Made by a program: the position numbers and the translations under genes. From Bradysia coprophila (Eukaryota > Arthropoda > Insecta > Diptera > Sciaridae), in NCBI RefSeq assembly GCF_014529535.1, contig NW_023504022.1, positions 4,274,986-4,338,985 of the forward strand: a stretch of 64,000 bases of DNA. The letters run 5' to 3'. This document shows, piece after piece, positions 21,355 to 33,277 of this stretch. Below the pieces are notes generated by a model, which was not told where the DNA came from, did not search any database, and was given only the letters and a program-made list of their open reading frames with translations. Positions within the stretch are counted from its first letter, which is position 1. Every line of letters starts with the position of its first letter.

Positions 21355-21610
21355 CAACCACGGTTTCCCTGAACAAGGAAGAAGTTTTATGGACCCAAAA
21401 ATTGATTACGGATTTGAATAGAGGACTACTAGAGGAGCTCAGAACCGTGCTCAGTGAAATGGCCCACGTTGCTTCCCCGAACAACTTTTTTTTTTGTTTA
21501 AGTTGTGACCCCCCTTGAAAAATACCTCATTTAAATAATTGAGAAATCGCGTTTTTATGCAGTAAACTGGTTAGTATTTCATAGTTGCACCTTCCAGCTA
21601 TACCAGCTAG
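21355..21610. repeat. Dispersed repeat also present at 34478-34690
   Basis: Shares CACGGTTTCCCTGAACAAGG, ATTGATTACGGATTTGAATA and GAGAAATCGCGTTTTTATGC (one difference) with the second copy. Function unknown. Confidence 0.65.
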
Positions 21611-22518
21611 ACTCATTGAAGTTGAAAAATGACGATCTTTGAAAGGTTCTACAGGTGTGGATACTTGAGTCACAGAGGTGGTAATTAGTTGTACAAGTAG
21701 AGGGACATTAGCTCTACCAATGTACAAAAAATTACTTTTTGAAAATTGTTTCCATAGCAACTTTATAGTGGTTCAAAATTTTTCTCTCATTTTTGGCCAA
21801 AGTTGTGAACCTCAACAACACCTAAGTCACACTCATGTTATTTTTTCGCAGCCAAACTGCTTAATTTTGTTTTGCTGCTAGTCTCAGCGTTCCAACAACA
21901 CCCCACTTGCTATATCTCTGGTCAACAGTGAAGTTCTATTGAGCGCCTAAGTTAGGTAAGTCCATCTACGACGAAATTTTAAGCATGACCTCAGAAAAGC
22001 TTTCAATATAACGACACAAGGACGCAAGGTTGATTTATCGTTGTAGGTATCCCACACATGGAATAAGAGACATTTTACAAAAAAAAAAACGATTTAATAA
22101 AAAAAAATTCTCTAACTTAACAATATCGTGTCTAGTCTATTGTGATGTTGAATCCTTAACACTTAATTTTCATATACACTTCAAAGTGGATGATTTTACT
22201 GTTTAATAATGTCCTTAGTACGGGCTAAATATCATCATCTACATCATAGTCATATCATTGGAGAAAATTATCGATAAAGAGTTCGCTCATCATTTTGTCA
22301 CTGCTAAAAGCGTCACTGCCCCTTAAACACAAAATTATTCTAAATATAAAAAAAGAAATAGAAAAAACGACCGGCCGTTAGATCTGATCCAACCGGCGAC
22401 GGTCGTTAACGAAAAATGTTTTTTATTGCCTCGGATTATTATACTGAAATGGGGTGGGTTCTGTGCGTTGACTCTAATGGAATGTATGCTCAGTCATTTA
22501 ATATAGATTCAACTGATG

Positions 22519-25133
22519 TTATGGGTCGGCTGTCACATCGTTGCCATTATTCTTTTGCCGAAATTTCGTTGAATATTTGTAAAAGTCGGACATTTCGAAC
22601 GGCTTCGACTCTTCTTTGTACGGCTGAAATTTAGCCGGCTGAACGACAGTCATGTTCTTGGGCGATTCAACTTCGATATTGGTCGGATTGATCAGCAAAT
22701 TGGTCGATGTTGACGATGCACTCGATGCTGTTCGTCGTAATTGCTTCTGCATTTGCTGTGGTGGTGGACGTGACGGAGATGTTGGCTGTTGTTGTTGCGT
22801 TACTCGATGTTGATTTGGATGAGATACCGATGCGGTTGTCGCGGCCGAAGGTAATGGATAAGGTTGTTTCGGTGGGATGGGTAACGGTTTCGTCTGATGA
22901 TGGAAATCCGACGGTTTGTGTGTTACCAATTTAGCTGCCGGTGCAAGTGTTAAGGCCGAGTTGCTGAAGTTTCTATCTAACGCACTGTGACCGATTTGCT
23001 GCTGTAATTGCTTCTCGTTGTAGAATGAGTTCGATGGACTCGCATACAGGTAATTATTACGACCCGGTGAATGCATTGAGTGCGACGACAACTTTTTCTT
23101 TTCGCGTTGATGTAGTACCGGAGGTGGCGGAGACGGAGTCATAAGTTTTCGTTGTCGTTCGTCAATCGGTCTGGGCGGTGGACAGTCCAAAGAGGTTTCG
23201 ATCCTGGCAGTGAGATGCTAGATTGTAAAACAAATCTTTTGTGTGAAAGGCGCATCACTTACCATGCTCGTTCCTTGAATTTCTTTTGCTCACTGTTCAT
23301 TGACGATATGGACAAGCTGTCGGCATTTTCGTCGATGTTCAGCTTCGAAATGTGTTCGATGTTTCCGAGCGACGTGGAAATGGTCGGCTGTTTTTGCAAA
23401 GTGACTGGCGCTTGCTTTCGCAATTTTAACGACTGACCTTTCCGATCAAGGCTAGCAAATCTGAAAGCGAAGAAATTTGAAAATTTTGCATGAGAACACG
23501 AACGTACGTATGCATTTTGCAAACTCACCGGTCTACCGAGCACCAGACTCGTTCGTTGTTGTCCAAAGTCATCCAGTATCCACCCAATCCTTGATGTACC
23601 ATTAGCGTACCTTTCGAAGTGATTGGTGGCGAGATCAGTCTACCATTCAATTGATCAGTCATAGCAGAATCATCCACAACAACATCCAGCCGTTGATTGT
23701 ACGGATGTCGTTGAGCCTGTATCATCATTGGTTGCGTGTGCGGTGCATTATCCAACCGATGGTTCATTGGTAATTGTCTCGGTTGATTGACATGCTGCCC
23801 GGACAACATTAGTCGACTCATCTGCGGCGATGATCGGAATTCCGGTGACACCGTCGTAATGATATCACCGGGTGAATATTGATTGTAGTGATTGTGGTAG
23901 TTGAACGTATCGGTTTCGCATGATATCGGCGAGTATCGCTGCAAATTGTAATCGTTGTCCAGCAAGGCGGTCTTCTTCAATTTGTGTGGACTGGTGGAAG
24001 TGTCTGGGATCGAAAAGTCTGCCTTGTTGTTATTGGAAGCACTGGCATTGTGGTGGACATGATGATAACCGGCAAAATCGTATGGGGCGGTTACAGTTTC
24101 CTGTCGATGATGTCGAGAACTAGTCGGCGTCGTGGGCATTACATCAAGATTAGTCGAGGATGTGTTCGAAATCAACGAATTCCGCCGTTGCATCATCGAA
24201 TGGTGGTTGTTGTTGTTGATGTTGGGACTTATATTGCCACTGTACGCCTTCATAAGCAATTGATGTGAGTTAACGGCACTGCCAATGAAATTATTGTTGA
24301 ATTGGGTCGGTGAGGCCTGGCTCGTCGGATGCAAAAAATTGTTGTTGTTCGTCGCATATTTGCTGTCGCTCACGTTCTTCAGAATGGGCGAGGCTTGTTT
24401 GAACTGATTCTGATAAGCCGTCGAGGTCACATCACAATTTTGACGCTTTTTCAGAGCCGTCAGACTCTGATTGATCGAAGTCAATTTCTGCTGGGCTGCC
24501 TCGTAGTTATTCTTGTGCGTTCGCCGTATCGACTTCGTTTGGGACGCATCATTTGCCATTTTGAGCGACGCCTCCGAAATTTGCTGTTGAATCTGCTTCC
24601 CCAGCAGCAATTTGTTGATTTCATCTTCCTTGTCTGTGGTGCCATTCAGTAAATTTTCGGGCAACTTAAAGGCCGTGTTCACTTTACGTCTTAGTGTTGA
24701 CGATTTACCGTCGGTCGATTCAAAGTCATAGCAGCCAATGATCTGTGCCTCCTGACGGCACAACTGTTGCAGGAGACTGTTCTTTTCCAGAAGAATTTTC
24801 TCCAGATCCGTTTTCCGTTGCTTTAATAGTTGGAGTCGTTGGGCTGCAGCTGCCTGAGTTGAATTACCCGGTGAATGAGAAGACGATGCTGGCGACTCCA
24901 GTGGCTGCGTCCCCGACGGGTAAGAAGTGTTCGATATTGTTATCGAAGTATTTGACACACTTAGCGATGGCGTAGGAGACAATTGCGCTATGTTTGGGGC
25001 TCGTAAACTGGTACGAAGAACAGTCTCGGCTGAAATAAGGTTTTGTTCAGCGAACGGCGATTCACCAACGCAACTCGATTCCAACTTACCCATATTCGCG
25101 ATCCTCATTGATAAAAAATCATGAATTTCGTCA
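22519..25133 (-). CDS. CUPID (DUF3338) cytohesin-adaptor protein, stepping-stone/FRMD4/INAVA-like, 3' exons
   Basis: Minus-strand exons 25133-23529, 23460-23263 and 23203-22521/22519 (stop TAA). All introns are GT..AG and short (about 60-70 bp). The joints read in frame (...CSVDR|FASLDRK..., ...KERAW|IETSLDCPPP...). The first exon carries a coiled segment (LKQRKTDLEKILLEKN, LLQQLCRQEAQI) followed by STLRRKVNTAFKLPENL, matching the CUPID domain of FRMD4A/B, INAVA, CCDC120 and Drosophila stepping stone. Those proteins bind cytohesin Arf-GEFs at the cell cortex. Long Ser/Asn/His/Gln-rich low-complexity regions and PPPRP/PSPPPP proline motifs follow. The true 5' end is outside or unidentified: a likely acceptor (TTGCTATGTTCCAG) precedes 25133, and the first in-frame Met after it (MRIANMG) could be internal. 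Family call by recognition, not by search. Confidence 0.78.
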
Positions 25134-25472
25134 CTGGAACATAGCAAAAGAACAACAACTTGCAGGAAATTGTAATCGTTCGTACCGCTGTCCTGGGCAC
25201 TCTTTCATCGAAATAATAATTGGATGTGTGTCAGCGAAAAAATGTGGAGGAAATTACGAACGAAAAATGTAAACAAAAGAGAAATAAACCAAAAGCAAAA
25301 AAGATAAATAAATGTTCGACACCCAGATTTCTTTTACATGTTGCCAAGTAAAATGGTTGTTGATGATTCGTGTGTCAAAACAAAATCGGAGAAAATGACA
25401 GATTTTTTGCCGTTGTTGTACTAGAACTTTCAACCGCCGTTATGCAACATTAATACGGTACAAATTCCAAAG

Positions 25473-25908
25473 TTCTGAAAGAACAGGTTAAGACCAAAGT
25501 ATATAAACACTGAAGGTAGCGCAGTCCCTCAGGGAATAGCAAGAAATACGGATCCCGACTTTAAGGTGAATTTCGTATGACGCCAATACATATATTTACA
25601 GTATGTTGTACGCATGTGTATTGATATACAATAAATTCACCTCAAAGTAGGGATTCGCATGTTTTTGCGGATCTGCGCTACCTTCAGTGTTTATATACTT
25701 TGGTTAAGACAACCACGAAGGAGAGTGACACCAAATTTTATAAACAGATAGTGTGAGAAATCAATTTGAGGAAATTATTTTTCACGAAAATTCAGAATTT
25801 TGTTTTTGTTAAGTTCCATTTTACATATAAAATTCGAAGCCGTTGACGCAATTGTGTGTCACCGCCTTCGTGATCAACTCAGAGTTGTCTTAACCTGTTC
25901 TTTCAGAA
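25473..25908. mobile_element. Inverted-repeat element hosting a hAT MITE
   Basis: Ends TTCTGAAAGAACAGGTTAAG and complement; the inner arms (GACAACCACGAAGG, GTGACACC) also pair. It lies just upstream of the CUPID exons and is absent from the duplicate flank at 39.46 kb. Confidence 0.7.
25495..25702. mobile_element. hAT-type MITE, 8-bp duplication GTTAAGAC
   Basis: Ends CAAAGTATATAAACACTGAA and complement, flanked by GTTAAGAC on both sides (25487-25494, 25703-25710). A related copy with TTCAGTGTTTATATACTTTG lies at about 42893-43085. Confidence 0.85.
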
Positions 25909-26339
25909 CCTTGCTCTGACCGTATACATCTCGCAAAGAGAATGGACTTTTTTACCTGTCGTCTTAAGAAAGACGCACAGGGGTTTAGGGGGTCTACAGA
26001 TTATCTGTGCAAGAAACGAAGTTTTTGTCCATTGATCCACCGTTGATCCACTGTTCACTCAGAGTCTCAGCGTCAGTTTCAGTTCACTTAAAGCTTCAAT
26101 TCAACGCTCATTATATTTTCATCACATTCAAGATTTCAGCTGAGCTAAACAGAACAACAACAACCACGACATAAGGGCCATATTCTAAGTCCAAATACAG
26201 TCAAATCCGCGTAAAAACGTAAGAGCGAATTAAACAAAAACGAAAGTCGTCCGAGTCGTTTATCCCTAGAGTACCTTGACAAATTCAACAACGAATTCAA
26301 GCGATGCTATCGATGAAAAGGATTTTCGTTTTATAGTGT

Positions 26340-26475
26340 CTTTGTTTAAAATTTCAATCACTCAACAAAAAGTACTTGGTGAGCGAGCCGTGAGAGAGCA
26401 AACTGTCAAATAAACAAAGCAAAAATTGAAAAAAATCAATTTTGTCTCTCACACGGAGTACTTTTTTGGTAAGTG
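26340..26475. repeat. Small inverted-repeat element, duplicated at ~39555-39680
   Basis: Arms CACTCAACAAAAAGTACT and GGAGTACTTTTTTGGTAAGTG, with an inner GTGAGAGAGC/TCTCTCACAC pair. Present in both CUPID-flank copies, so it predates the duplication. Confidence 0.55.
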
Positions 26476-26576
26476 TAAATCTAGCCTTAGAGAATTAATT
26501 ATTCACAAAATTGTTGTGAAGACGATAGAATGACTACATTTTCATACGAATCAAGACACAAAGACATATCCGAAGA

Positions 26577-27768
26577 TAGTCCAAGTCCAAAATTTAGAAC
26601 CCGCCTCCTGTAGAAGAAAAGACCCGCCTCTTTTCAATTTAAGTTCACAATGTTAACGTTAAATGTGTGTCTAATTTAAGTGAAATAGGCGTGTTTTTAA
26701 AGTCTTATTTCTGGACTGTCCAACTTTTTCTTCGACTCTTATTTCTCGACAGTCCAATTTTCTACTTACGAATCAATTCTGGACTGTCCAACTTTTTTCG
26801 CGAGTCTTATTTCTGGACAGTCCAATTTTCTTCTTACGAATCAATTCTGGACTGTCCAACTTTTTTCGCGAGTCTTATTTCTGGACAGTCCAATTTTCTT
26901 CTTACGAATCAATTCTGGACTGTCCAACCAATACCAATTTTAATTGTACATAAAAAGCGTTTTAACACGCCGAGCGATCCGGCCCATTGCCCCGTAGGTA
27001 ACTACCGTGTCGGTAACTTAGGAGTTAATTTTTTTTCTCTCGCATCGTCTAATAATAATTAGTCTGTGTGAAGGCGTTAGCTCGTTCCTAGGGAATTCAT
27101 CCTTTTACGAAATTTAACGTAAAGGCGTTTTGTTCCAAACCTAGGGAATTCAACCTTTTATTGATTCGTAAGTAGAAAATTGGACTGTCCAGAAATAAGA
27201 GTCGAAGAAAATGTTGGACAGTCCAGAAATATGACTCGCAAAAAAAGTTGGACAGTCCAGAATTGATTCGTAAGAAGAAAATTGGACTGTCCAGAATTAA
27301 GAGTCGAAGAAAAAGTTGGACAGTCCAGAAATAAGACTCGCAAAAAAAGTTGGACAGTCCAGAATTGATTCGTAAGTAGAAAATTGGACTGTCCAGAAAT
27401 AAGACTCGCGAAAAAATATGGACAGTCCAGAATTGATTCGTAAGAAGAAAATTGGACTGTCCAGAAATAAGAGTCGAAGAAAAAGTTGGACAGTCCAGAA
27501 ATAAGACTCGCGAAAAAAGTTGGACAGTCCAGAATTGATTCGTAAGTAGAAAATTGGACTGTCCAGAAATAAGACTCGAGAAAAAAGTTGGACAGTCCAG
27601 AATCGGTATAAAATATTTTATTTTATTAAAATGGACTGCCCGTTTTAAAGACACGCCTATTTCACTTAAATTAGACACACCTTTAACGTTAACATTATGA
27701 ACTTAAATTGAAAAGAGGCGGGTCATTTCTTCTACAGGAGGCGGGTTCTAAATTTTGGACTTGGACTA
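26577..27768. mobile_element. Foldback element built of GGACTGTCC repeats
   Basis: About 110-bp inverted ends (TAGTCCAAGTCCAAAATTTA, GAGGCGGG, TTAACGTTAAA) enclose tandem units of GGACAGTCCAGAA alternating with GATTCGTAAG and GACTCGCGAAAAAA words. Units lie at 26705-26930 and, inverted, at 27165-27605. Each unit contains the near-palindrome GGACTGTCC or GGACAGTCC. The open frames here are repeat artefacts. Resembles foldback (FB/Galileo-style) elements whose long ends carry subrepeats; superfamily unproven. Confidence 0.75.
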
Positions 27769-27955
27769 AGTTCGGAGATATACACAAAGAGCTCTTTCTT
27801 TGCGAACACAGTCCTAACATAGTCTAGGTGTGGTACCATAAGTTATAAGGGGTTCATTCAAAATAAGGGGTGAAGTTAAATGAAAAATTAATTGAGTTCG
27901 CTAAAATTGGATAAAACGGCACTGACTAATCGTAGTCGTAATTACGATTTCCTAT

Positions 27956-28095
27956 TTTCAATGCGTTTAAGCGCTCTCAGTACGTTGCAAGGTAAGCCGC
28001 CGTATTTTTTGTACTGGAATATTGGGATGTGTACTACGAAAATAACACTCTTGGCTTTCGTAAATTTTGACATTCGAAATTTACCGTGACATAAT
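27956..28095 (+). promoter_or_regulatory. Conserved upstream block, copy 2 (before gene B)
   Basis: Same block as at 9712-9855, very similar through TTCAATGCGTTTAAGCGCTC and AATAACACTCTTGGCTTTCG. The shared region extends left to about 27815 with the third copy (AGGTGTGGTACCATAAGTTA). Here 1.2 kb separates it from gene B's ATG, apparently through later insertions. Confidence 0.45.
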
Positions 28096-28418
28096 GTAAG
28101 ACGAGTGCAGTGTTATCGATAATTAAATTTGGTTACAGACAGTAAATTGTCAACGGTTCTCAACGGATAATTTTTGATGGATTTTTGATGGAAAGAGTGG
28201 CATAAGATAAATGTGGTACCCGTTCTGTTGGCGGAACAAATAGTATGTTACATACCAAGGATCGAAAAGGTGTGTTTTAGACCCAGGTGGTGAAAACGTC
28301 CAGGGATGGAGCGACGCGAAGCGGATCCGTGGTATGTATACTATTTTTCTTCCTGGAGTACCAAAGTCACATTCCGAACAAAACATAACAACAGATTTGC
28401 ACGCCATATTCAGCTGCG

Positions 28419-28575
28419 ATCTCTATACCACATGCGAGATCGTATGCGATATCACAAAATCTCATGCGATATCACAATATCACATGCGAGATGGCATTCG
28501 ATATAACAAAATATAATGCGAGATCGCATGCGATATCACAAAATCTGATGCGAGATCGCATTTAATATCACATGT
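28419..28575. repeat. Degenerate GCGAGATCGCATGCGATATCACA tandem repeat
   Basis: About seven imperfect 20-25 bp units alternating GCGATATCACAAAATC and ATGCGAGATCGCATG, rich in GATC and in short palindromes. Confidence 0.7.
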
Positions 28576-29297
28576 GTAGCATTTTCATTTGTATAGTACA
28601 TGACACATCTGGGAAAGAATAAAGATAGGATCGAAAATGACATAAGCGGGAATGAAAATTGAGAGAAAAAAGTGTCGGAGAATGTTGCTCTTTCGGTACT
28701 AAATTTGGTGAGTGAATGTGACGGTTTTGGTACTTCAGGAAGAAAAAGTGTTTTCTAGACAGTTTAAGTTAATTCAAAGTAAATTGGAACTAAAATTGTG
28801 CCGAGAGTCTGTTGTTTACGAAAATAGTGAAGTACCACGGGTTATTGCCTCACATGAAGTGTTTTTCTATGAAAGGAACCTGTAAATTGTCTGTGCAAAA
28901 TCGTGTCGGCATTTGTTGTATGTTTGCCTGCCACGTTCTGGTACATTAAACAGGTCTTTTGGAAAGGCAGCAGACAGTAGCCATATCCGACTTTTGGAAG
29001 TTTTTCCATCACAACAGCTGTCAACACATAAACTGTCAACTGGTGGTCAGGGTTCATACATCACCACATCAAAGTCAACACCAGAGGTCGGTTTGGTAGC
29101 AAAATTCGACGCGCGGTATTCATTTTTGATAATTATTTGTAAGTGCAATAATTATATGTACCACAATCAATGTTTGTTTTGGTTGTGTAGCTGGGAGTTG
29201 GGGGTAATTTTCACAGTGGCTCGTCATTAACGGTTCACACAACTCACTGTTTTTGATGCCCCAAAATTCAATAATTCAACGTTTACACAGGAACAAA
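28576..29297. other. Gene B upstream region with 5' UTR intron
   Basis: The last ~190 bases match gene A's upstream region: TTGGTTGTGTAG, TGGGAGTTGGGGG, CAGTGGCTCGTCATTAACG and GTTTACACAG directly before the ATG. A GTAAGTGC near 29140 is the probable donor of a UTR intron that ends at 29290. Confidence 0.5.
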
Positions 29298-32200
29298 ATG
29301 AGTAGCTCAGATTCCGGAAAAGAATCTATTGAGTCGGACGCTCCATCGTCGGTTCCGAGCATCGACTCAACAGATGAAGCACTAATCGGGGAAGCACTGA
29401 AAGACGATGCGGTAACTAAGGCGATGGAAAAAATGGTGTCCTGCGACCTTCAATTATCTTCTAAGGCGACACCAGGAGCAACACCTGGTTGGTCACAGCC
29501 TCCAGCGCCAACTGTCGCACAAGGAAGCAATAGTCCACAGCCTGGTCCATCTAGAAGTTTAACTGAAGCTGAGGTAATTGATAAAAAACCTTCAGACATT
29601 TCAATGTGATATTGTCATGGTAGCGCGGTGGATGAATGTTCGTAATTTCACCCATCGATAATGTTCATGTGCTTTTGGACGCAAACCCGAACTTTGACAA
29701 AAAAATGCAGTGAAAAATGGCTCACTAATCGATGCCGACGTAGCATAAAATTGATAAAACTTAAATGGGTTGAGTGGATTTTAATGATCGTGCGAGGTGT
29801 TCTAATTGAGGGATTTGGCATGAAAGTTTCAAATGACTCTTCTAGAATATAATTGATCGTTAATCAGGTTGTTAATGGTGAAATTAACGACATTGTGCGT
29901 CAAAACAACTTTTGTCTTTGCTTTCCGACGAAATTAAATGAAGTGTTGATCAGCTGTTGTTTACAAGGAACAATTGCTCTTAATTTGACGGGATGACTTA
30001 GTAGTTATTTAGTGGTACTAGTCTTCCACCAAAATGACTTGGGTTTGATTCCCGTGTCAGACAATTCCACAAGGAATTTTTCTAGTACCACATCGTATCG
30101 CATTGGTAACGTCCAACGTCCACTCAACTCATTATTTTCAAAAAAAGTAATTCTTTAATAAATGATCCACGTAGCTCCAGTATGTATAAATTCTAAGGAG
30201 CTACACAAGCTTCATAAGGAGCTAAGGAGCTATTCAAGCTTCATAATTTGTATAGTTGCACTGGGTTTGGTGGCTAACGATGTACACACTGAATGACTCG
30301 TATGACGTACCCCAATCAAGTTAAATTTGTGTTGATATATCTAGCCTACATTTAGGTTTGATATCATTTAGCACCTAACTTTCCTCAGACAGTATTTGCA
30401 TACTTCGAGGCGTTGTTCGGAAGTCACGTTAAGCCAGTGGTCCAGATTTCACTTGTTAGGTCTCTATAAATATAACACATGGGAACCTAACATGCTAGTC
30501 GTAACATACATTGTCTAAGATTTCCATTGATACCCCATGCCTGCCTCGTGATTCCTGGCGAGTTTTACGAGTAGCGGGGTTGTGCTAACATAAAATTCTG
30601 TTATGTCAATGAATTAAATTAAACTAGGCATGACCCGAAACTACTTGAACTCAGCTTTCCAACGAGCCCACTCTCGCCCGGGACGATCGTTTATAACGGC
30701 CAAAAAATTCGGATAAAAATCACCATTTTACCAACTTCGGAGATGTTCAACCAGCAACCAGGTGTGGCTAGAGACCGTGTGAGGCCTGTTTTGAGGACTA
30801 CTGGCAAAGACCTTTCAAACCATGTATATATCAATCCCAGGTGGAATGGGTCCGATTTTGGTAGGCGGCTTTTCAAAAGAATCCTTCTGAAACAAACAGC
30901 AGCAATTATATGAAATGATGCTGAAACAGCGCTCGTCATCTGAAGAGACTCTCTGAGTAAAATATATTTACATGCTACATGCGTCGAAAACCGTACTTTT
31001 CATGTTTCAAGCACTTCTTTGGAAGCTCTCAGCATTTAAAATCCATTACATAACTCGGGATAAAAAGATGAAAAGTCTCGGCTTCGCCTCAGATCAACAA
31101 AATTCACACGAAAACCCTACTTTTCATCTTTTTATCCCTAGATATGGAAAATACTAATCTTACATATAATAACTAAATTGAAAATCGTTTTTAGGATCAA
31201 CGCAAACGGAAATTTTACGAAACGGATTTTTCTATCGAAGAGATTGATTATATGAATATGATGGTTGATGAGAGGAGAAAAAGGAACAAGGTATTCATAA
31301 AATTTAGTAATATTAATATTAGAAAATAACTTCACTAGAGGTGATCTTCACAAGCAGTTTTGACATGCATTTAAAATATTTCCACTAAAATCAACTTTCT
31401 TCAAAAGGCTACCAGTAAAATATTTTAAATTCATGTCAAAACTACTTGTGCCCGGGTGAAAAATAAGGTCTCTGAGACCTATTTTAGACCGTCTCAGATT
31501 GTTATCGCAACGGATAGAGGGACTAATTCTAAGCTAATTCGTATTGAAATGGCTCCCCCCGACAACTTGACCACGTAGCTACAGCCAGCTAAAGTCGAAA
31601 ATTTGACATCTTTGAATGGTGATATGTCCAAGACGAAGAAAGTTTGAAACTCTTTGAATGGCGATATTGGTAGAGGATTCCATGCTCTATTAAACGCTAA
31701 GAATGAATTTTACAAAATTTGTCTGAATTGTACAATATTTGAAAAATTTTATTTTCACCATCCTCGGCGAAACTAGGACTCATCTGCAATAGACAGGTAG
31801 ACCCTGTCTGCAACAAAACAATAGTGCCTGATCAGCCTGCGGTTAAAGCTGATTTCGCCAGCCGTTAGAGGAAATTTATCCCAAAAGTATGTGGAAATCA
31901 GCTTTAATCGACTCCAGATACACGTAATTAATGTAAGAATTGCTTCAAATAACTTAAATCACTTATTTATGAAGAATGGATAACAATTCTACTCATCCTA
32001 AACGAACTAGCACTTGAAGATAGATAATGAATTGAAAATTTCGTCGTAGAGTGACCTTGCTGCAGGCTGATCAGGCATTATTGTTTTGTTGCAGACAGGG
32101 TCAACCTGTTTATTACAGATGAGTCCATGTTTCGCCGAGGATGGTGAAAATAAAATTTTTCAAATATTATACAGGTCAGACAATTTCGTAAAATCCATTG

Positions 32201-32512
32201 TCGGCGTTTAATAGAGCATGGAATCCTCTACCAATATCGCCATTCAAAGAGTTTCAAACTCTCTTCATTTTGGACATATCACGATTTGAAAATGTCATTT
32301 TAACACTGAAACGGCTGAATGGATCCGCAAACTGAATGTGGTTCCTTTTTCACCCGGGTGGAGATCCCTTCTAGTGAAAAAAGGTGTTCAGCCGCACCGA
32401 ACAATTATTATTACATTATTTTTAAGTTTTTTGTAAAAATTTACCCATATTTTTATACGTTTGTGTTACAGACGCAAAAAGGCAGCAAGGTTGCATTAAA
32501 TAACTCGTCTTA
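29298..32512 (+). CDS. Gene B: paralogue of gene A, 137 aa
   Basis: Exons 29298-29573, 31195-31290 and 32471-32512 (stop TAG), all phase 0. Exon 1 begins MSSSDSGKESIESD and ends SRSLTEAE with a GTAATTG donor identical in position to gene A. Exon 2 encodes RKRKFYETDFSIEEID then YMNMMVDERRKRNK, near-identical to A with mainly conservative replacements. Exon 3 differs: only 13 codons, unrelated to A's. Intron 1 contains a SINE and intron 2 a foldback MITE. Function unknown; the shared helix with a basic end suggests binding to nucleic acid or protein. Confidence 0.62.
29994..30090 (+). mobile_element. tRNA-derived SINE head
   Basis: A-box-like TAGTTATTTAGTGG and B-box-like GGTTTGATTCCCG at tRNA-like spacing, in gene B intron 1. 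The cloverleaf is degenerate, so it is a SINE rather than a tRNA gene. Confidence 0.5.
31451..32358. mobile_element. CCCGGGTGAAAA foldback MITE, copy 2, expanded by a palindrome
   Basis: Same ends and left half as the 16974-17328 copy, with shared flanks (ACTAAAATCAACTTTCTTC left, GGAGATCCCTTCTAGT right). The centre is replaced by a ~660-bp inverted repeat. Confidence 0.7.
31621..32280. repeat. Long palindrome within the MITE
   Basis: Left arm from GATATGTCCAAGACGAAG through GGCGATATTGGTAGAGGATT and CACCATCCTCGGCGAAAC to GACCCTGTCTGCAACAAAAC; the right arm is its complement. The paired arms include both the inserted sequence and part of the host MITE, so it did not arise by simple insertion. 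Confidence 0.7.
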
Positions 32513-33277
32513 GCTTTTATTCAAGTTTAGATATTTCGTAAAAGAAAAAGAGAAAAATTATCTGGAATTAGGCTCTTGCATATGAATTTATTTCAATTTC
32601 ATATACAAATAGCAACTAAAAATTATTCTACACTATGCCAAAGAAATGTGTTGTTTTTTTTATAAAGTTGATTAAAAGTGACGAATTTAAATAACAAAAT
32701 TTAAAGGGTCAAACTCTAAACTCAAATCCCGATACTTTTATATGTAAATTGTAAAAGCTTCTTGTGAATAATTAAGATGGCGCGCTGGTCGCATGTTGAC
32801 GAACGTTGGTAATTTTGCTAACTTTACCAATACTTTTTACTGTAAAAAAAACAAATAAGCAAAATTTTGATGTATGATAGAATATAAGAACGCTGAAAAT
32901 AATATTCGACATCAAAATAAAATACAAAAATTTTTAGGAGAGAACCTAATTAGCCTTTTTGTTACAATGAACAATATTAAATAAATATTTTTCCATAATT
33001 TTTTACAAATATTTCGTTTGTTTTAATTCAATCAAATCGTATGAAGCTGCAATTCTAATCAGACATTTTCCTAAGGAACATCAGGATTCATGCTAGTGAG
33101 TTTGTTGCACAGGAAAAGCTTCTTAGAATAGACCTAGGATTCGTTGATTCGCATCTGACAATGCTAACATGGACGATAATTGAAGACTCAATTCAACTAA
33201 AGAAAAAGTAAGCTCCAACAAAAGCGGTTTAAGTCCGTGCATTGAATGCAAAAACGAACATGGAATTCGAATATATA
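32513..33277. other. Repeat-derived, no gene
   Basis: 32860-33030 resembles 18080-18230 and, in complement, the end of the palindromic element at 45841 (CGACATCAAAATAAA, TTTTTACAAATATTTCGTTTG). Nothing coding seen. Confidence 0.5.

Noticed and set aside
23920..25124. Plus-strand open frames opposite the CUPID exons
   Set aside because: Antisense shadows of a well-supported minus-strand gene.
26667..27678. 193-codon and 131-codon open frames
   Set aside because: Repeat-encoded frames of the GGACTGTCC foldback element; the same peptide words appear on both strands.
30030..30060. tRNA gene
   Set aside because: A and B boxes are present but acceptor and anticodon stems do not pair; better as a SINE head.
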